Shown: positions 33,127-45,364 of the stretch, piece by piece
How positions within the stretch are numbered: the first letter of the stretch is position 1
How the letters are laid out: each line of letters opens with the position of its first letter
Assembly (NCBI GenBank): GCA_973895155.1
Contig: OZ316898.1
Coordinates: forward strand, 1,674,001-1,738,000
Reading direction: 5' to 3'
Origin: Marsupella aquatica
Taxonomy: Eukaryota; Marchantiophyta
DNA: 64,000 bases
Made by a program: the position numbers and the translations under genes
Notes under the pieces: model-generated
Database searches by the model: none
Told to the model about the DNA's origin: nothing
The model's input: the letters and a program-made list of their open reading frames with translations, nothing else

Positions 33127-36100
33127 CTATTGACTGACGGCATAATTGACAGAGTTTTCTTCTTTAGGTTGCTCCCTAATCTCTCCACTTTTTGTAATCA
33201 CAATTTTGCTGTAAGGCCTGTAGAAACCTTTCTCCGCCACCACAGCACGGCTGTCTCCAATCAACTTTGCAGTCCTGAAATAGTGGCAGGCAATGGAACA
33301 GACGTGAGGTGATGAGGATCTAAACAGAGCCTTGACCCTTAGTAGTTAACCAAAGAAAACTGCAAGACTGATTGTTTCCATACCATGCGCTAGCTAGATC
33401 CTCACTACCCTTCGGATTTATGGAGGAAGCCAAAGAGTGAGAAACATACTGAAAGTAGGGGCTGCTTGAATTCTCATTCACGACTTTCACTTCACCAATC
33501 GTCTTGATCACGTCAAACCCCTCTACCACACGGCCCACAACAAGATTGCTAGAATCCAGCTGAGGCGAGTCGGCTGTTACAATCATGAACTCAGTTGCGT
33601 TTGGATCAGGCCGACTCTCCTCCTCCAGATATACGAATTTTCCATCCTTCGCAATCAACCTGAAGCAAAATTCCAAGAGTGCGATTTTTGAATACTCATC
33701 CGCAAAAGCCAGCTTATTCTGAAGAACTATATCCTGTGAGAGATACGTCTTCTTATCCAGGAACGGCTCTTGAGCATAATTGAAAGGCCAAAAGCAAGTA
33801 GACATCCGAGTAGTCATGCTACCTCTCACTAAATGTAATAGTCTGTGATGATAAAAGAGACGAGAACATTGGACGAATTTGCCAATCAATTGGGTAGACA
33901 AAAGAGCTATACTTCGGCTTAGGGGGAGGCTTGTTGGGGTCGACCACAAAAAGAGACACAGCACCAGCGACATTTTTAGGTCGAGTTCCTTTCTTGTCAA
34001 GCTCAGCCATTTCTGCAGCCAGCGACTCATTGTTTACTCCTCCAGTAATGCTCGTAACATCATTTTCTCCACCGCTTAAACTGAAAGATCGGACTCCATT
34101 ATTTTGGATGTAAGTGGGAGTGACTTTGCCAAACTCCTTCCTGCGATATCCAATACCTCTCTTCCCTACTGCAAGCTCTGCAAACCTCTGGGCACCAATG
34201 GGTACATTTGTTCCATACAAACCCACCACAATTTCACCGACGGGCTGGCCGTCAATGGCTATATCAAAGAAGACTTTCTTTGTGATGGGGAAATCTTCCT
34301 CAGCCAAAGCCTTCCCTTTTGTTTCGTTCGCCAGGAACGCTGTCGAGCTGCAAAGTGCAACTGCAGTTTGCAGCACTGTTCTTCTAGAGACATTGGATCC
34401 GCGTAGAATTGGCGAACTGCTCTCCCGCCCTTCACTGATGTACTAAATGGAGGCAACAATATTACAAACCTTCAAAGCATCTGGAGCAATTGTCTTTGTG
34501 ATGCAATTCTCCCTTAAACCTACACGCTAAGTCAAGAACTTTTGCAGATCCTGACTACATCTTTTTACTCCAAGACATATATGACTATGACTGAGTCTAA
34601 AACACCATCTCTCCGCTGCTCAGTCCTCCAGGCACAAGAAACAAGATCAACGCCTCTAGAGAACTTCACAAAGACTTTACCTATCGAAAGTTGGAAAAAG
34701 GCGGCAGTCATTAGTATTACTTTGTGAAGGATTGCAATTCCACACCTTCGAATAGAATGCAGCTCCCCAGTCTGCCAAAAATGGCAAAGGCGTTAAGAAC
34801 TCATACATGATAAGTCCTATTCTCAATTTCATGCCAAAAACTTGAACACCTTCCACTACGTAATACTACAAAGAAAATGCAAAAAATGTCCGAGTTCGGA
34901 CAGACGATACGGAAGATACTTTCTCAACACTAAATTCAAATTGCTTACCAGTTTAAAATGGTTCATTGATCAGTTTCAAAAAATTCAAACAATTTTCACA
35001 AATTCAATTCTTTGAGTTAAGGTATCTCAATTCTTGGTGTGAGCTCATGCAAGAACATGCTGATGGTCTAGAGAGTAACTTGAACGGTATGTCGTTCTGG
35101 AGAAGGGAAGCTGGGATTGAGGAATGTGAGAATACCCTTAAAGAGCGTCGTCTTAGTGGCTGACGAAGAGGTGAGAAAGCAAACACTTCAGCTGCACATC
35201 AACGCACAACACACAGAGGTGCTGTTCACAAGCGATACCCGAGAAGGAGTTCATAATCAGCAATATATTCCCGAGTAGATTCAAATATTGTCAACCAGAT
35301 GGCTACAGTACCTTCAACGAATTTAGAAACCTTGTCTGAAGTATCATGGTCCCTCGGAACAAATTCTGGAAAGTGAATACAAATTCTTGCTGTCTATGAG
35401 TGTGTTCCGAATTCACTTGAAGGGATCTCTACGAATTCCCTGTCCGCACTCTGCACCCCTCTAAGCTCATATAGCTAAACGAGGAAGATATGCAGTTGAG
35501 GGACCAAGAAGACACAGAAACCCGGCCGTTCTAATCCCATTGAGGTTTTTAAGGTCAAGCCTCTCGTTGGCAGTACTCTTTTTGTTTTGACCACCCATTC
35601 CCTTTCTTGAATTTGACTACTCATTTCCATAGGCAACAAATTATTTGTTTCTGCAAGTAGTGGGGAGAGAAGACAAGGTGTATTCATTCTCTTCAGACCC
35701 ACTAGCAACAGATAGGACACAAATAGGCACAACCCCCTTGGAATATTAAATCCTGCAGGGGCACAGTGGAATCGATTCGCCACCACGGGTAGGATACTCA
35801 TTTAACACCACTTCTCCAATTCGGATTCACGTCAGCCAGCGAGAGAGTCGAGGAACAAAATTAACAGGCCAGCGGAGAGCCCAAACTTGGACAGGAGAGA
35901 GGAATGCAGAGTAGGAAGAGATCCTTCGAACCTGCTAACAACGAGAGGGGGGAGCAAGAAGCAGACGAAGGAGATCACGAGATTCCGTGGATCCCAAATT
36001 GAAGACACTGATCCAAAGAAAAGAGTGCAACTTCTGAAAAACCAATCAAGGAGCTCAGAGAATTGAGAATGCAGTGAACTCGGACACTGCGCTGGGCAGA

Positions 36101-36224
36101 GTAAGAGAGCAGAGAAAGGTGGGGGAGAGAGCGCACCTTTTGAAAACGAGAGGAGAGGAGAGGAGCAACAGGAGGACGGATGCTCCACTGTGTATGAAAA
36201 ACTGGGGGCCAGGGCGATCTCCAT
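33127..36224 (-). CDS. Chloroplast lumen cyclophilin-type protein
   Basis: Minus-strand exons are 33913-34442, 33450-33659 and 33127-33274, preceded by two tentative transit-peptide exons, 36137-36224 and 35577-35650; all phases fit and give 349 residues. A twin-arginine signal (SRRTVLQ, about 73-79), a hydrophobic stretch (to about 92) and an A-L-A site (about 99-101) indicate Tat-dependent import into the thylakoid lumen after a stroma-targeting peptide. The mature part is cyclophilin-like (KVFFDIAIDGQPVGEIVVGL, then EFMIVTADSPQLDSSNLVVG and RVVEGFDVIKTIG). The segment matching the active site (RKEFGKVTPTYIQNNG) lacks the canonical arginine, phenylalanine-methionine and glutamine, so prolyl isomerase activity is doubtful and a chaperone or scaffold role is likelier. 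I do not assign a specific family member. Confidence 0.75.
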
Positions 36225-36436
36225 AGCTGCTGGCAACTCTCGAGTGGAACAATGAGCTCGCAGTACACTTAAAACCGGATCTCCGTGGTCAGCTGATCGC
36301 TTCCAACAATTTGCCTCTTGAGAATCTCGCCTGATCTCATCCCATCAAACACGACGCGTTTGGATTTGTGGGGATTCCGCTTCTTTGTTTTTGTCTTTTA
36401 ATTATTGATGAACGAGCCCGTCCATTACGGAGCATG

Positions 36437-37005
36437 GAGGATTGTCCATAGTAAATGATGTTCAGTGTAAGTGACAGTATTGTCCATAGTAAATGATGTT
36501 TAGTGTAACTGACAGGATTGTCCATAGTAAATGATGTTTAGTGTAAGTGACAGGATTGTCATCACGGCATTGTCATCACGGCATTGTCATCACGGCATTG
36601 TCATCACGGCATTTTTTAGGTAGAGGGTGTCCGTTGTGCTTCAGCGGGCACAGACATTCACTATTCTTCGTAGAGGTGAGGTTGTTATCTTAGAGCCTCT
36701 AGTAGTATTCCTTTGCTTGACCCTCCTATGCAGTTCACATGAGAGCTCTACCAGGCTCTTCAATTTGCAGATGGGTAGACTTTAGGCTTCTGGTTTTAGA
36801 TCTATTCTTTTTATTTTGTTTCCTTGTTTCCTGGCCATTCTTGGCCCCTTGGTTGTCCCCCCTTGACTGGGTCCTTTGCCTGAGGGATCATGTCTCCCGG
36901 TTGGGCGCACTTTGTTTTTTGGCAGTGTGATATAGAGATTGTCCATAGTAAATGATGTTTAGTGTAAGTGAGAGGATTGTCCATAGTAAATGATGTTTAG
37001 TGTAA
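36437..37005. repeat. Dispersed TTGTCCATAGTAAATGATGT repeats
   Basis: About five copies of a ~36-43 bp unit (TTGTCCATAGTAAATGATGT plus TTAGTGTAAGTGACAG) flank and lie inside the long inverted repeat. Four copies of a 14-bp CATTGTCATCACGG unit follow at about 36555-36612. Confidence 0.85.
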
Positions 37006-37136
37006 GAAAGGCCAGGAAACAAGGAAACAAAATAAAAACAACAGATCTAAAACCAGAAGCCTAAAGCCTACCGATCTGCAAATTGAAGAGCCTGGTAGAG
37101 CTCTGGTGTGAACTGCATACTAGGGTCCAGCAAAGG
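36708..37136. repeat. Long inverted repeat (foldback), ~128-bp arms
   Basis: The left arm, about 36708-36836, and the right arm, about 37010-37136, are inverted copies with roughly ten differences. The inner ends are TCCTTGTTTCCTGGCC and GGCCAGGAAACAAGGA. A transcript would form a long near-perfect hairpin with a ~173-nt loop. It may be a foldback-type mobile element or a hairpin small-RNA source. No protein is encoded. Confidence 0.8.
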
Positions 37137-39476
37137 AAACAGGCACTATTTGTCCTATTAGATTGGCAAATCCAGTGAGATGGCAGATTGCCCATAGTGG
37201 TTGAGTCAGCCTTGTAAGTGGGTTTCAAGGAGTGTGCAAGCGGCCGGGAAAATGACACATTGACGGCAAAGAATGTGTGCAGTCACACCTTTAGATCCAT
37301 CTCATGGGTAGGAAAGAATGTCAATTTCAAGGAGTGCACAAGAGGCCGGGAAAATGACACATTGAGGGCAAAAACTTTGTGCAGTCACACCCTTTAGATT
37401 TTCTCATGGTTAGGAAAGAATGTCACCATAATCCAACAACCAGGCAGACTTCCCACCAAAATGACATTTTGTAACAGACCATGAGAAAGAGCATAATTGC
37501 ATCTTGTCATGTTTAGGGGTAATGACCATGAGAAAGAAAGAGTCTAATTGCATCTTGTAGTGTACTTGTAGTGCAGTTGGTTTGATTTGGCAATGTTAAC
37601 CAAACCTTCATAAATCTCCAGCTCATGATACAAAGTTGTCACAAAGACAAATTTAGGTGAAGAATTCAAATGTCAAAAGCCTACTTGCTTTCTTGGCTTC
37701 TTGACCAGATATTCTGTAGATTTCAACGATGATCCTTTAACTTGGGTGCAAAGTTGAGATGGTTCAAATGAGTTAAGAAAACATATATCACATTGCCAAA
37801 GAACAAAAAGGAGCCACACCTGGAAACAAAATCTCTCTCTCCAATACCAGAAAAAAATCCCACAACCCCCTCCCTCCATGGCACAACCGGAGGGTTGTGT
37901 GTTTCGAGGAGGGTTAGTAACAATTCACATACAACATATTTTAGATGTAAGATGGGGTGAGGTGCCCAGGAGGCCAGGAGGCTAGGACACCTTGGATTGA
38001 TCTTGGAGTTTATAAATTTTCAAACCATGCCCAGCTAGTATTTCTATGCTTGGATCCAATCATCAATTAAAACCAATTGGGATTTCAGAACTTTTCTGCC
38101 TGCTTGGATAACATTGTTGACACAAGGCTTGGATAACATTGTTGACACAAGCCTAACAGTCTAATGACCCTCTGGTCCGTACATTCAAAAATACAACTTG
38201 TGACCACTGGTTTCTATAAATCAGTTTACCTATGGTTGAGCATCCTTGTTTGTGTGGGCCTTCTATGGCCTGTCCAATTTTGTGGCATCTAACTTGCTCC
38301 CACTATTCCTACGCATGGGATCTAAGGAAATACGTCGTGACATATATTTAGAGTAAAAAGGGTTAATGTACCGGGCATTTTGAGATCCTATCTAAGCTTT
38401 TGACTGGTTTAGTTGTTACACCAAATGCAGCTGTTTACAATATCCTACCACCATAATGGCAGGAATCCAAAGAATCCCCCACTCCAACAGTTTAAATTAG
38501 ATGATTGTCTGTTTCCAACACCAAACTCAAGGGAATGAGTGAGTAGTTCTCTGGTGTAGAGTTCTTGCTTTCATCAATTGTTAGTGAAGATCTCACTGAA
38601 GTTGATGAGGGCACTGTTTGCTGGTGTAGGAAGTCTGTTCATCATGAGTAATCAAGGGCCCAACTCGATGTAATGAGATTTGGTCTCCATGAATTATATC
38701 ACCAAGGCTGCTGCTCTGACTTGGGATTGAACAACTGCTATACTGAGCATCTCTTTGTAAATTTTCCACTGCTCCGGATCAGATGGCTATACAAATCTTG
38801 TTGTAAGTATACCTTGTCAAGTTCATGCCATGCCACTCCAACCCCATATGATTTATTTATCTTTGTCTAGAACTCAATTCCATATGCCAAGAAAGACACT
38901 TTTTTTTGGCAGTCTTTCTTGGGAGTGAGCCCAAAGTAAAAACCAAGACCTTAGAAGGAAGGTCAACTGCCCACTGACCCCATATTATATGCACCTGGCC
39001 AAGTATGAAGAATTTTAAGAGTACCAAATGCTGGGAAATATGCAGACCACCTTTGCAAATCCTTGGGCACAAAATATGATTGATGTGATGACAGGCCAAC
39101 CAGACTCCTCATGGTTGCCTTTAAACATTAGCCATGACAAAACCTGGATCCACCAGGTTTCACCATTAAAGTTGAATTTTTCACATATTGTGGAACCATT
39201 GGCACTGTAGAGGAGAGAGTGAGTTGAATGTGGAGAATAGAGAACTCTTGGACACCTCCCCCTTATAGAAGGCCAATGGCAGCTTAATAGCAGGAATGAG
39301 GGAGGCTCAGGTTAGTATATTCTCTGAAAAGTGGAATATTGTAGAGTGAGAACGTAGTCTGATTCCTGGTTTTTATATGTGAAACATATGCCTAAGCACA
39401 ATTCTAAGACCTATTAGGGCTTGTCAAAGTTCTGATTCCCAGTTTTCATATGTGAAGTATATTCTAAAACATATTA
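37137..39476. other. Intergenic, several small duplications
   Basis: A ~101-bp direct duplication lies at 37223-37424 (GGCCGGGAAAATGACACATT shared) and a 25-bp one at about 38103-38152. The rest shows no recognisable gene or element. An unlinked phrase AACCTGGATCCACCAGGTT at about 39139 is the reverse complement of one at about 27903. Confidence 0.45.
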
Positions 39477-40590
39477 GGGCGTGTCAAAGTTCTCCCATAA
39501 CCTAAGTGTTACGGTTTTACTTTTTTGGACGTATCACCCTTGTGGGGTATGTGTTTTAGTACCCCAAAGTGTTCTCCCATAACATAAGTGTTACGATTTA
39601 CTTTTTTGGAGGTATCACCCTTATGGGGTATGTGTTTTAGTAGCCCAAAGTGTTCTCCCATAACCTAAGTGTTACAATTTTACTTTTTTGGACATATCAC
39701 CCTTATGGGGTATGTGTTTTAGTAGCCCAAAGTGATTATGTCCTGGCCTTTTTTGGACTTATCACCCTTATGGGGTATGTGTTTTAGTACCCCAAAGTGA
39801 TTATGTCCTGGCCTTTTTTGGACTTATCACCCTTATGGGGTATGTGTTTTAGTACCCCAAAGTGATTATGTCCTGGCCTTTTTTGGACGTATCACCCTTA
39901 TGGGGTATGTGTTTTAGTACCCCAAAGTGTTCTCCCATAACCTAAGTGTTACGACTTACTTTTTTGGACGTATCACCCTTATGGGGTATGTGTTTTAGCA
40001 GCCCAAAGTGTTCTCCCATAACCTAATGGACGTATCACCCTTATGGGGTATGTGTTTTAGCAGCCCAAAGTGTTCTCCCATAACCTAAGTGTTACGATTT
40101 TACTGGACGTATCACCCTTATGGGGTATGTGTTTTAGCAGCCCAAAGTGTTCTCCCATAATCTAAGTGTTACTATTTTGGATGTATCACCCTTATGGGGT
40201 ATGTGTTTTAGTAGCCCAAAGTGTTCTCCCATAATCTAAGTGTTACTATTTTGGATGTATCACCCTTATGGGGTATGTGTTTTAGTAGCCCAAAGTGTTC
40301 TCCCATAACCTAAGTGTTATGATTTTCATCCACCCTTATGGGGTATGTGTTTTAGTAGCCCAAAGTGTTCTCCCATAACCTAAGTGTTATGATTTTCATC
40401 CACCCTTATGGGGTATGTGTTTTAGTAATCCAAAGTGTTCTCCCATAACCTAAGTGTTATGATTTTACTTTTTTTGGACGTATCACCCTTTTGGGGTATG
40501 TGTTGTAGTAGCCCAAATGTAGTAGCCCAAAGTGATTATGTCCTGGCGGTAACTTAGTTGTCCTGAACCATAACTGCTTTGACACCACCC
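39477..40590. mobile_element. MITE-like element with expanded internal array
   Basis: The ends GGGCGTGTCAAAG (39477-39489) and CTTTGACACCACCC (40577-40590) match those of the 161-bp element at 28349, and both are flanked by TA. The interior is about fourteen direct copies of a ~60-90 bp unit containing ATCACCCTTATGGGGTATGT and TTTTAGTA(C/G)CCCAAAGTG. Many units hold a small inverted repeat, GGGGTA/TACCCC. Unit length varies because the spacer CTCCCATAACCTAAGTGTTA is present in some and missing in others. Non-coding. Confidence 0.75.
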
Positions 40591-42060
40591 TATTGTTCTA
40601 GTTTCTCATGACATGGGTGTTTTTTTTCTGCTCTAGACAACAAAATGCTGTATTTACCCGCACTTGGGTTTAAGTAATGAACGACGTCCTACACCTTCGC
40701 CTCATGATGGTCAAATCCAGGCACATCGACTGTAGTGGTTAAATCCACACCATCAATCTCAATGAGCGTACAGACTCTTCAGCATGGATAACCCAAAGTG
40801 GGTGCTACATCCAGGGGCGACAAGGAAGTCGTAGCACTTCAATGGTGTGCTGTAACCAAAGCTCGTCCACATGCATAGTTTGACGAACACGGGCAAGTCC
40901 AGTATGTTACTTGGCAGGCAAATCATTCATACAACCAAGGAATAACAAAGATTGGCATTCATTTGTCGTCGACAACCCGTGCTGCAGGCCAGGAAACTCC
41001 AACATCTCTAGTGAGAATTTCCAGAAATGAGATGAAAAGTGAGGCAGAATCCCCTCGTCAAAACAGAAACATCAAATCAAAGTTTTGTCTGTTACGATGA
41101 CGAAAGGAACTTGGGACGAAGGATGGTCCAATCCCTATCTAATGCAGAATTGAACCTGTCATGTGTCCAGTGCATGCGAGCAATCGGTAAGCAAGGTAAG
41201 ATTAATGTCTTCATGAAGTCAGTCTCAAAGATATCATCCGATTGAGCCTGAATGACTTGGCATCACCAAAATGACACAGGTGACCCTTATGATGCTCATC
41301 CACTTGACTTCATACCGACCTCGAATCTGAACCTCCTAAAAGCATGGCAGCGTGCAGCAGAGGTGAAATCAGAGAGCCACCAAGATTCCACACTTAGGGG
41401 GAGAGAAAGAAGAATGGAAGTCACAGGTACCCAGGTGAAGCTATGTTAGCCATCCACGTTGGAAAAGTAACGCCACCCTTCCCAGCGGTGTCCCATTCTC
41501 TTCTTTTGCAGTTTGAACACCACGAGAGATCCGGACTGAAGTGGAAGCAGTTGTATCCTTGAAAAGTTGGAAGAATATACAGCGTGGGAATGCAAGACTT
41601 CATTAATTTGATCTAAAAATACCTAAGAACCGTGACTAACGAGTTGGCCTCCGCTAGTGGCCAATAATGAACTTCGACCTCATGAATTATATACAACCTC
41701 GAGGAACTAGGATTGAGGACACACCTCAGAGACAAAGGGCTCCCTGGACCTTCTTGCAAGTATTGCAAGTACTAACGGCATTAAAAATGGATCACTTACT
41801 CTACTTACACCGCAAGTTATATCCCATGTTGTTCTCCCAGGCAGCTAAGCCTGAATACAAAGCTATAGATTTTAAGCACATAAACTTCTAAGAGTACAAT
41901 GAAGCTTTGCTTCAAAAAAGAATCCCAGAACGTTGTTGAAAAGGCTACAATTACAGGCTAGAGCAATGTTAGCAGGTGACTGATGATAATCAGAAATGAG
42001 TACCCCCAGCACTTGCGCTGCAGCAGTCTGCCAGCATTTTGTAAGAAAAAAGCGTTCCCC
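40591..42060. other. Intergenic region, no assignable gene
   Basis: Open frames of up to 74 codons (for example 41039-41245 and 41667-41891) show no family resemblance. The last few hundred bases are probably the 3' UTR of the minus-strand acyltransferase gene. Confidence 0.4.
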
Positions 42061-45000
42061 TTAGCTGGCACATACTGTTCTCTCAAAGTGGTTTATTCCG
42101 TTGGGTGCCTCCACTTGTGAGCTGTGACCTGCCCTCTTCCTCAACGTAGCAGAACCATCTGTCTCAGAGGTCAAGAGGTCTGTAGAATCCTCGTGCTCTT
42201 TCACGAGGGAAGCAAGCTCAGACGTATCCATCGAGCTCGACCTCTTGCAAAGACCACAAATTTGTTGTTCCTCATATCCAGATTTCACATCTCCCAAAGA
42301 AGCACTCCTTACAATAGTTGGTGTGAGATGTCGTCGCTTTGCATCAGTAACATTGTCCCCAAAGTTTGGATCGGATGCACCATCTGTTTCCCCACCAGTC
42401 ATGCCATTGGCAGATAACTTGGTAGCCTTCCTCTTTTTCTGTTTCTCAACCTGCCTCGGCATCACTTCAAAGAAATAATTTCCTCCATTCCATACCGAAG
42501 CTGTCAATTTAAAGATCTCGAACAATGTATGCATACGATAAGATTTGAACATTGGCACTGTAAGAGCCAAGGTGGCGACAGTGAAGATAGCCTGCAACAC
42601 CGCGTACATGAACACGCGCTTATCGTCACCTAGTAGACCACTCACGCGCCACCAGACATTGTTCGCCCGTTCTGCCTTCCGAGACAGCTCTCTGCAATAT
42701 GTGACACGTTGTTGAAGGTGAGTAAAACTCATCAAACGAGAGCAATGCGAGTGAAATTTTTACAGCAGCAAAACTTCAATCATCCTCACCTGTACGATGT
42801 CATAATTTCCGGATCATTGAGCATACGTTGACGTCGCAAGACATTTACGATCAAGAAGTAAAGCATCTGCCATAGGCTGTAACAGATAAGAGGCACCACA
42901 AACAACCAGGTCCACAAGGTGCGGTCACTGTTTTCTAAGGGCCAAGCAGGCCACGGACCATTCACGTCCATTGAATGATGTGAGAAGGTCACAGGATCCC
43001 ACCAGCGGATGATGAAGAAGACAGTACCTGCGAAATTTCACCGCACAATGAGAAACTAATCCGTCCTATATACCCATTCGAGACAAACGTAACTTCTCCG
43101 CAGCCAAGCAAACGGCTCGTATCTAGTTTCTCTAGCAGGCCACAGCTTTGTAATGGGAAGTTCTTCAATAGAGACTCTGAGAATGGAGAACCATGCCTCC
43201 CTACCTGGTAACAAATGAATTAAAACACTAATAATCTTGTCGATGGAACTGAAGACCAGACTGCACCTCCAGACAATGAGTGCCCATGCTAAAGGTCCCT
43301 GTGCACATTTCCATCAAGAACAAATAAGAATCTGTGTCGTGAACACATGGCTGCGTAATTGTGGAGGAATATCAGCATAACTTGGACAGTATCAAACCGG
43401 CGACCTGTACCTCGGAAAAAGAGAAGCAGACAAGGAAGAGTTTGTCATGATTCGGAAAGAATAGCAGCATGCCCATGAATATCGCATTGGCATAGTAGCA
43501 AAAGTCCTGCAATTAAGGAGAAATAATCAGTTCAGTAAACATCACTCTTCTGTATACCGCGCAATCGCTAAATTAGTTTGCTTTTCATTTATTACTTAGG
43601 ATAACCTCGGAACAACAGCTGTCGATACAGCAAGGATAATGTGAATGCTGAGGTTTCCCTTCAATGTCACGAAACGTCCCCAACGAACTCAAACGTGGCT
43701 AATCCTAGACGTGTTTTAACAAATTCTTTTCATTAATCTCCTGACATGTCGGGAGGGAATTCTGTTCAGTATAAGCTACAGTTGTGCAGGACATTTCTGA
43801 TGTTCTCTAGTGAAACCTCACTAACAGGCGCTACAGATGTGAAGGTCATTTGACAGGTCTTCTTGCACGAGCTTACCAGAGACGCAATTCTCAGGTCTAA
43901 GCAAGCCTTGTGAGTTATTCGTTCTAATTTTCTTTGAATTACGAAACCTAAATATCAATGGTGAGAAAAGAGCCGGTGAAACTTTCTCTGGCCAGGACGC
44001 ATTCAGAGATTGATTGTTGAGTCCCCGGTGCCCTTAAAACTAACACGGACAGACAAGAGGTAACAGAACAGGAAAGGAACGTTTCTGTAAGAGATGCATT
44101 CAGCACCGAACGTAATAATGACTTCAGACCCTGAAAACAATTTACAAAAAATCGTCAACCGACCGAAACCCGAGACAAACTTACCAAAAGATAGTAGTGC
44201 CACTTCTTGATGCGATAATATATCCACCTGAGGGGTGCCACCGTGATAAAGAAGAGACAATATAGGTACGGGATGTCTTGTGGTCCTGCAGATGTACATT
44301 AGGTCTCCTAATTAGTACCAGACGAGGATACGAGACCCTGCATTCATGAAAGGCAGGGCACAAGATTGCGCACTGAAACAAAAAGACAAAAAATCGAGAT
44401 TCGAGTAAACGGAGCAGCCAATTCCTTCAATGAAGACCAAAACACGAGGAGTAAACTGCAACGAAAAGAAACTCTGACTTTAGAGAGACACTTACTTGAG
44501 CCCAGCAAGTAACAAAAGGTGCCAAATGAAACAACCCCAAGGCAATAAGTCACCTGCAAGATGCTCCCAATATCACTTCCATTAGCACGTCTTCAAAGCT
44601 GCGATGTTTTACACATGACCGGAAGAAAACACGACCCACGGCAAAATGTGAAGGACAGGAGGTTTAGAGTTGCAACAAGACAATAACGAGCAGAAACTCG
44701 GCCTTCAAACTGAAGCAGAAAAGGATCTTGAAAAGTGACTTCGGACACAATTTGGTAGATTTCGGAGCACACGTAGCTCCAGGCAGGGCTTCAAGGAGAG
44801 AAAAACTGACCAAAAAAACCATGGGAAGTGCAGGTCGACAACCCATACGTCTACTACTCAAAGACAGGCGCAAAGCAACATAAGCAGGAAAACCTACAAC
44901 GTTTCCGGACGTTGCCTTCATAATTGAACGGTTAACGACCAAAGCGATCTTACTATCGAACCAACATTGGAATAAGGAGGACCCACCTTGTTCAGAAGCT

Positions 45001-45364
45001 GCTGATGCTCATCGGCCTGCTTTGCTATCTTCTCTGCGTGCTTTGTTATCATCTCTTTCGTCTGCAATACGACCTGCCAGCACGAACAAAGGTAGACACT
45101 GTCAAAACCTAAAGGCCCCCCAAAAACCCCTCAATTCCCAAATCAATGAGTTCCTTCCAGATGACATGTAAATCCTGCCGTGACAAGATCCCATGTTCAC
45201 TGCTGTCAAAGAACGGAAAGAATAGCTAAAGGTAGGAACCAGCAATGCGCGCGTGAATGAATGATTGTACGGCAAACCTTGGGCGGGGATTTCGAGCCTG
45301 CGGTGCGTCCGACGTAGTGATCCACGGCGTCAGGCCACATTCCGTCTCCGAACCGAGGAGCCAT
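42061..45364 (-). CDS. GPC1: Glycerophosphocholine acyltransferase (DUF2838)
   Basis: Eight exons on the minus strand, 45278-45364, 44987-45061, 44496-44553, 44185-44285, 43411-43506, 43205-43298, 42790-43027 and 42061-42691, fit in phase and give 459 residues. After a basic helical N-terminus ([19 protein letters not shown]) comes a polytopic membrane protein with [77 protein letters not shown] and [23 protein letters not shown]. These match the plant and yeast GPC1/GPCAT family, ER enzymes that transfer an acyl group from acyl-CoA to glycerophosphocholine, making lysophosphatidylcholine for membrane lipid recycling. The last exon ends in a long hydrophilic tail with a serine-rich part ([10 protein letters not shown]) that is poorly conserved in the family. 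The start is the ATG at 45364, with [10 protein letters not shown] as the N-terminus. Confidence 0.92.
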
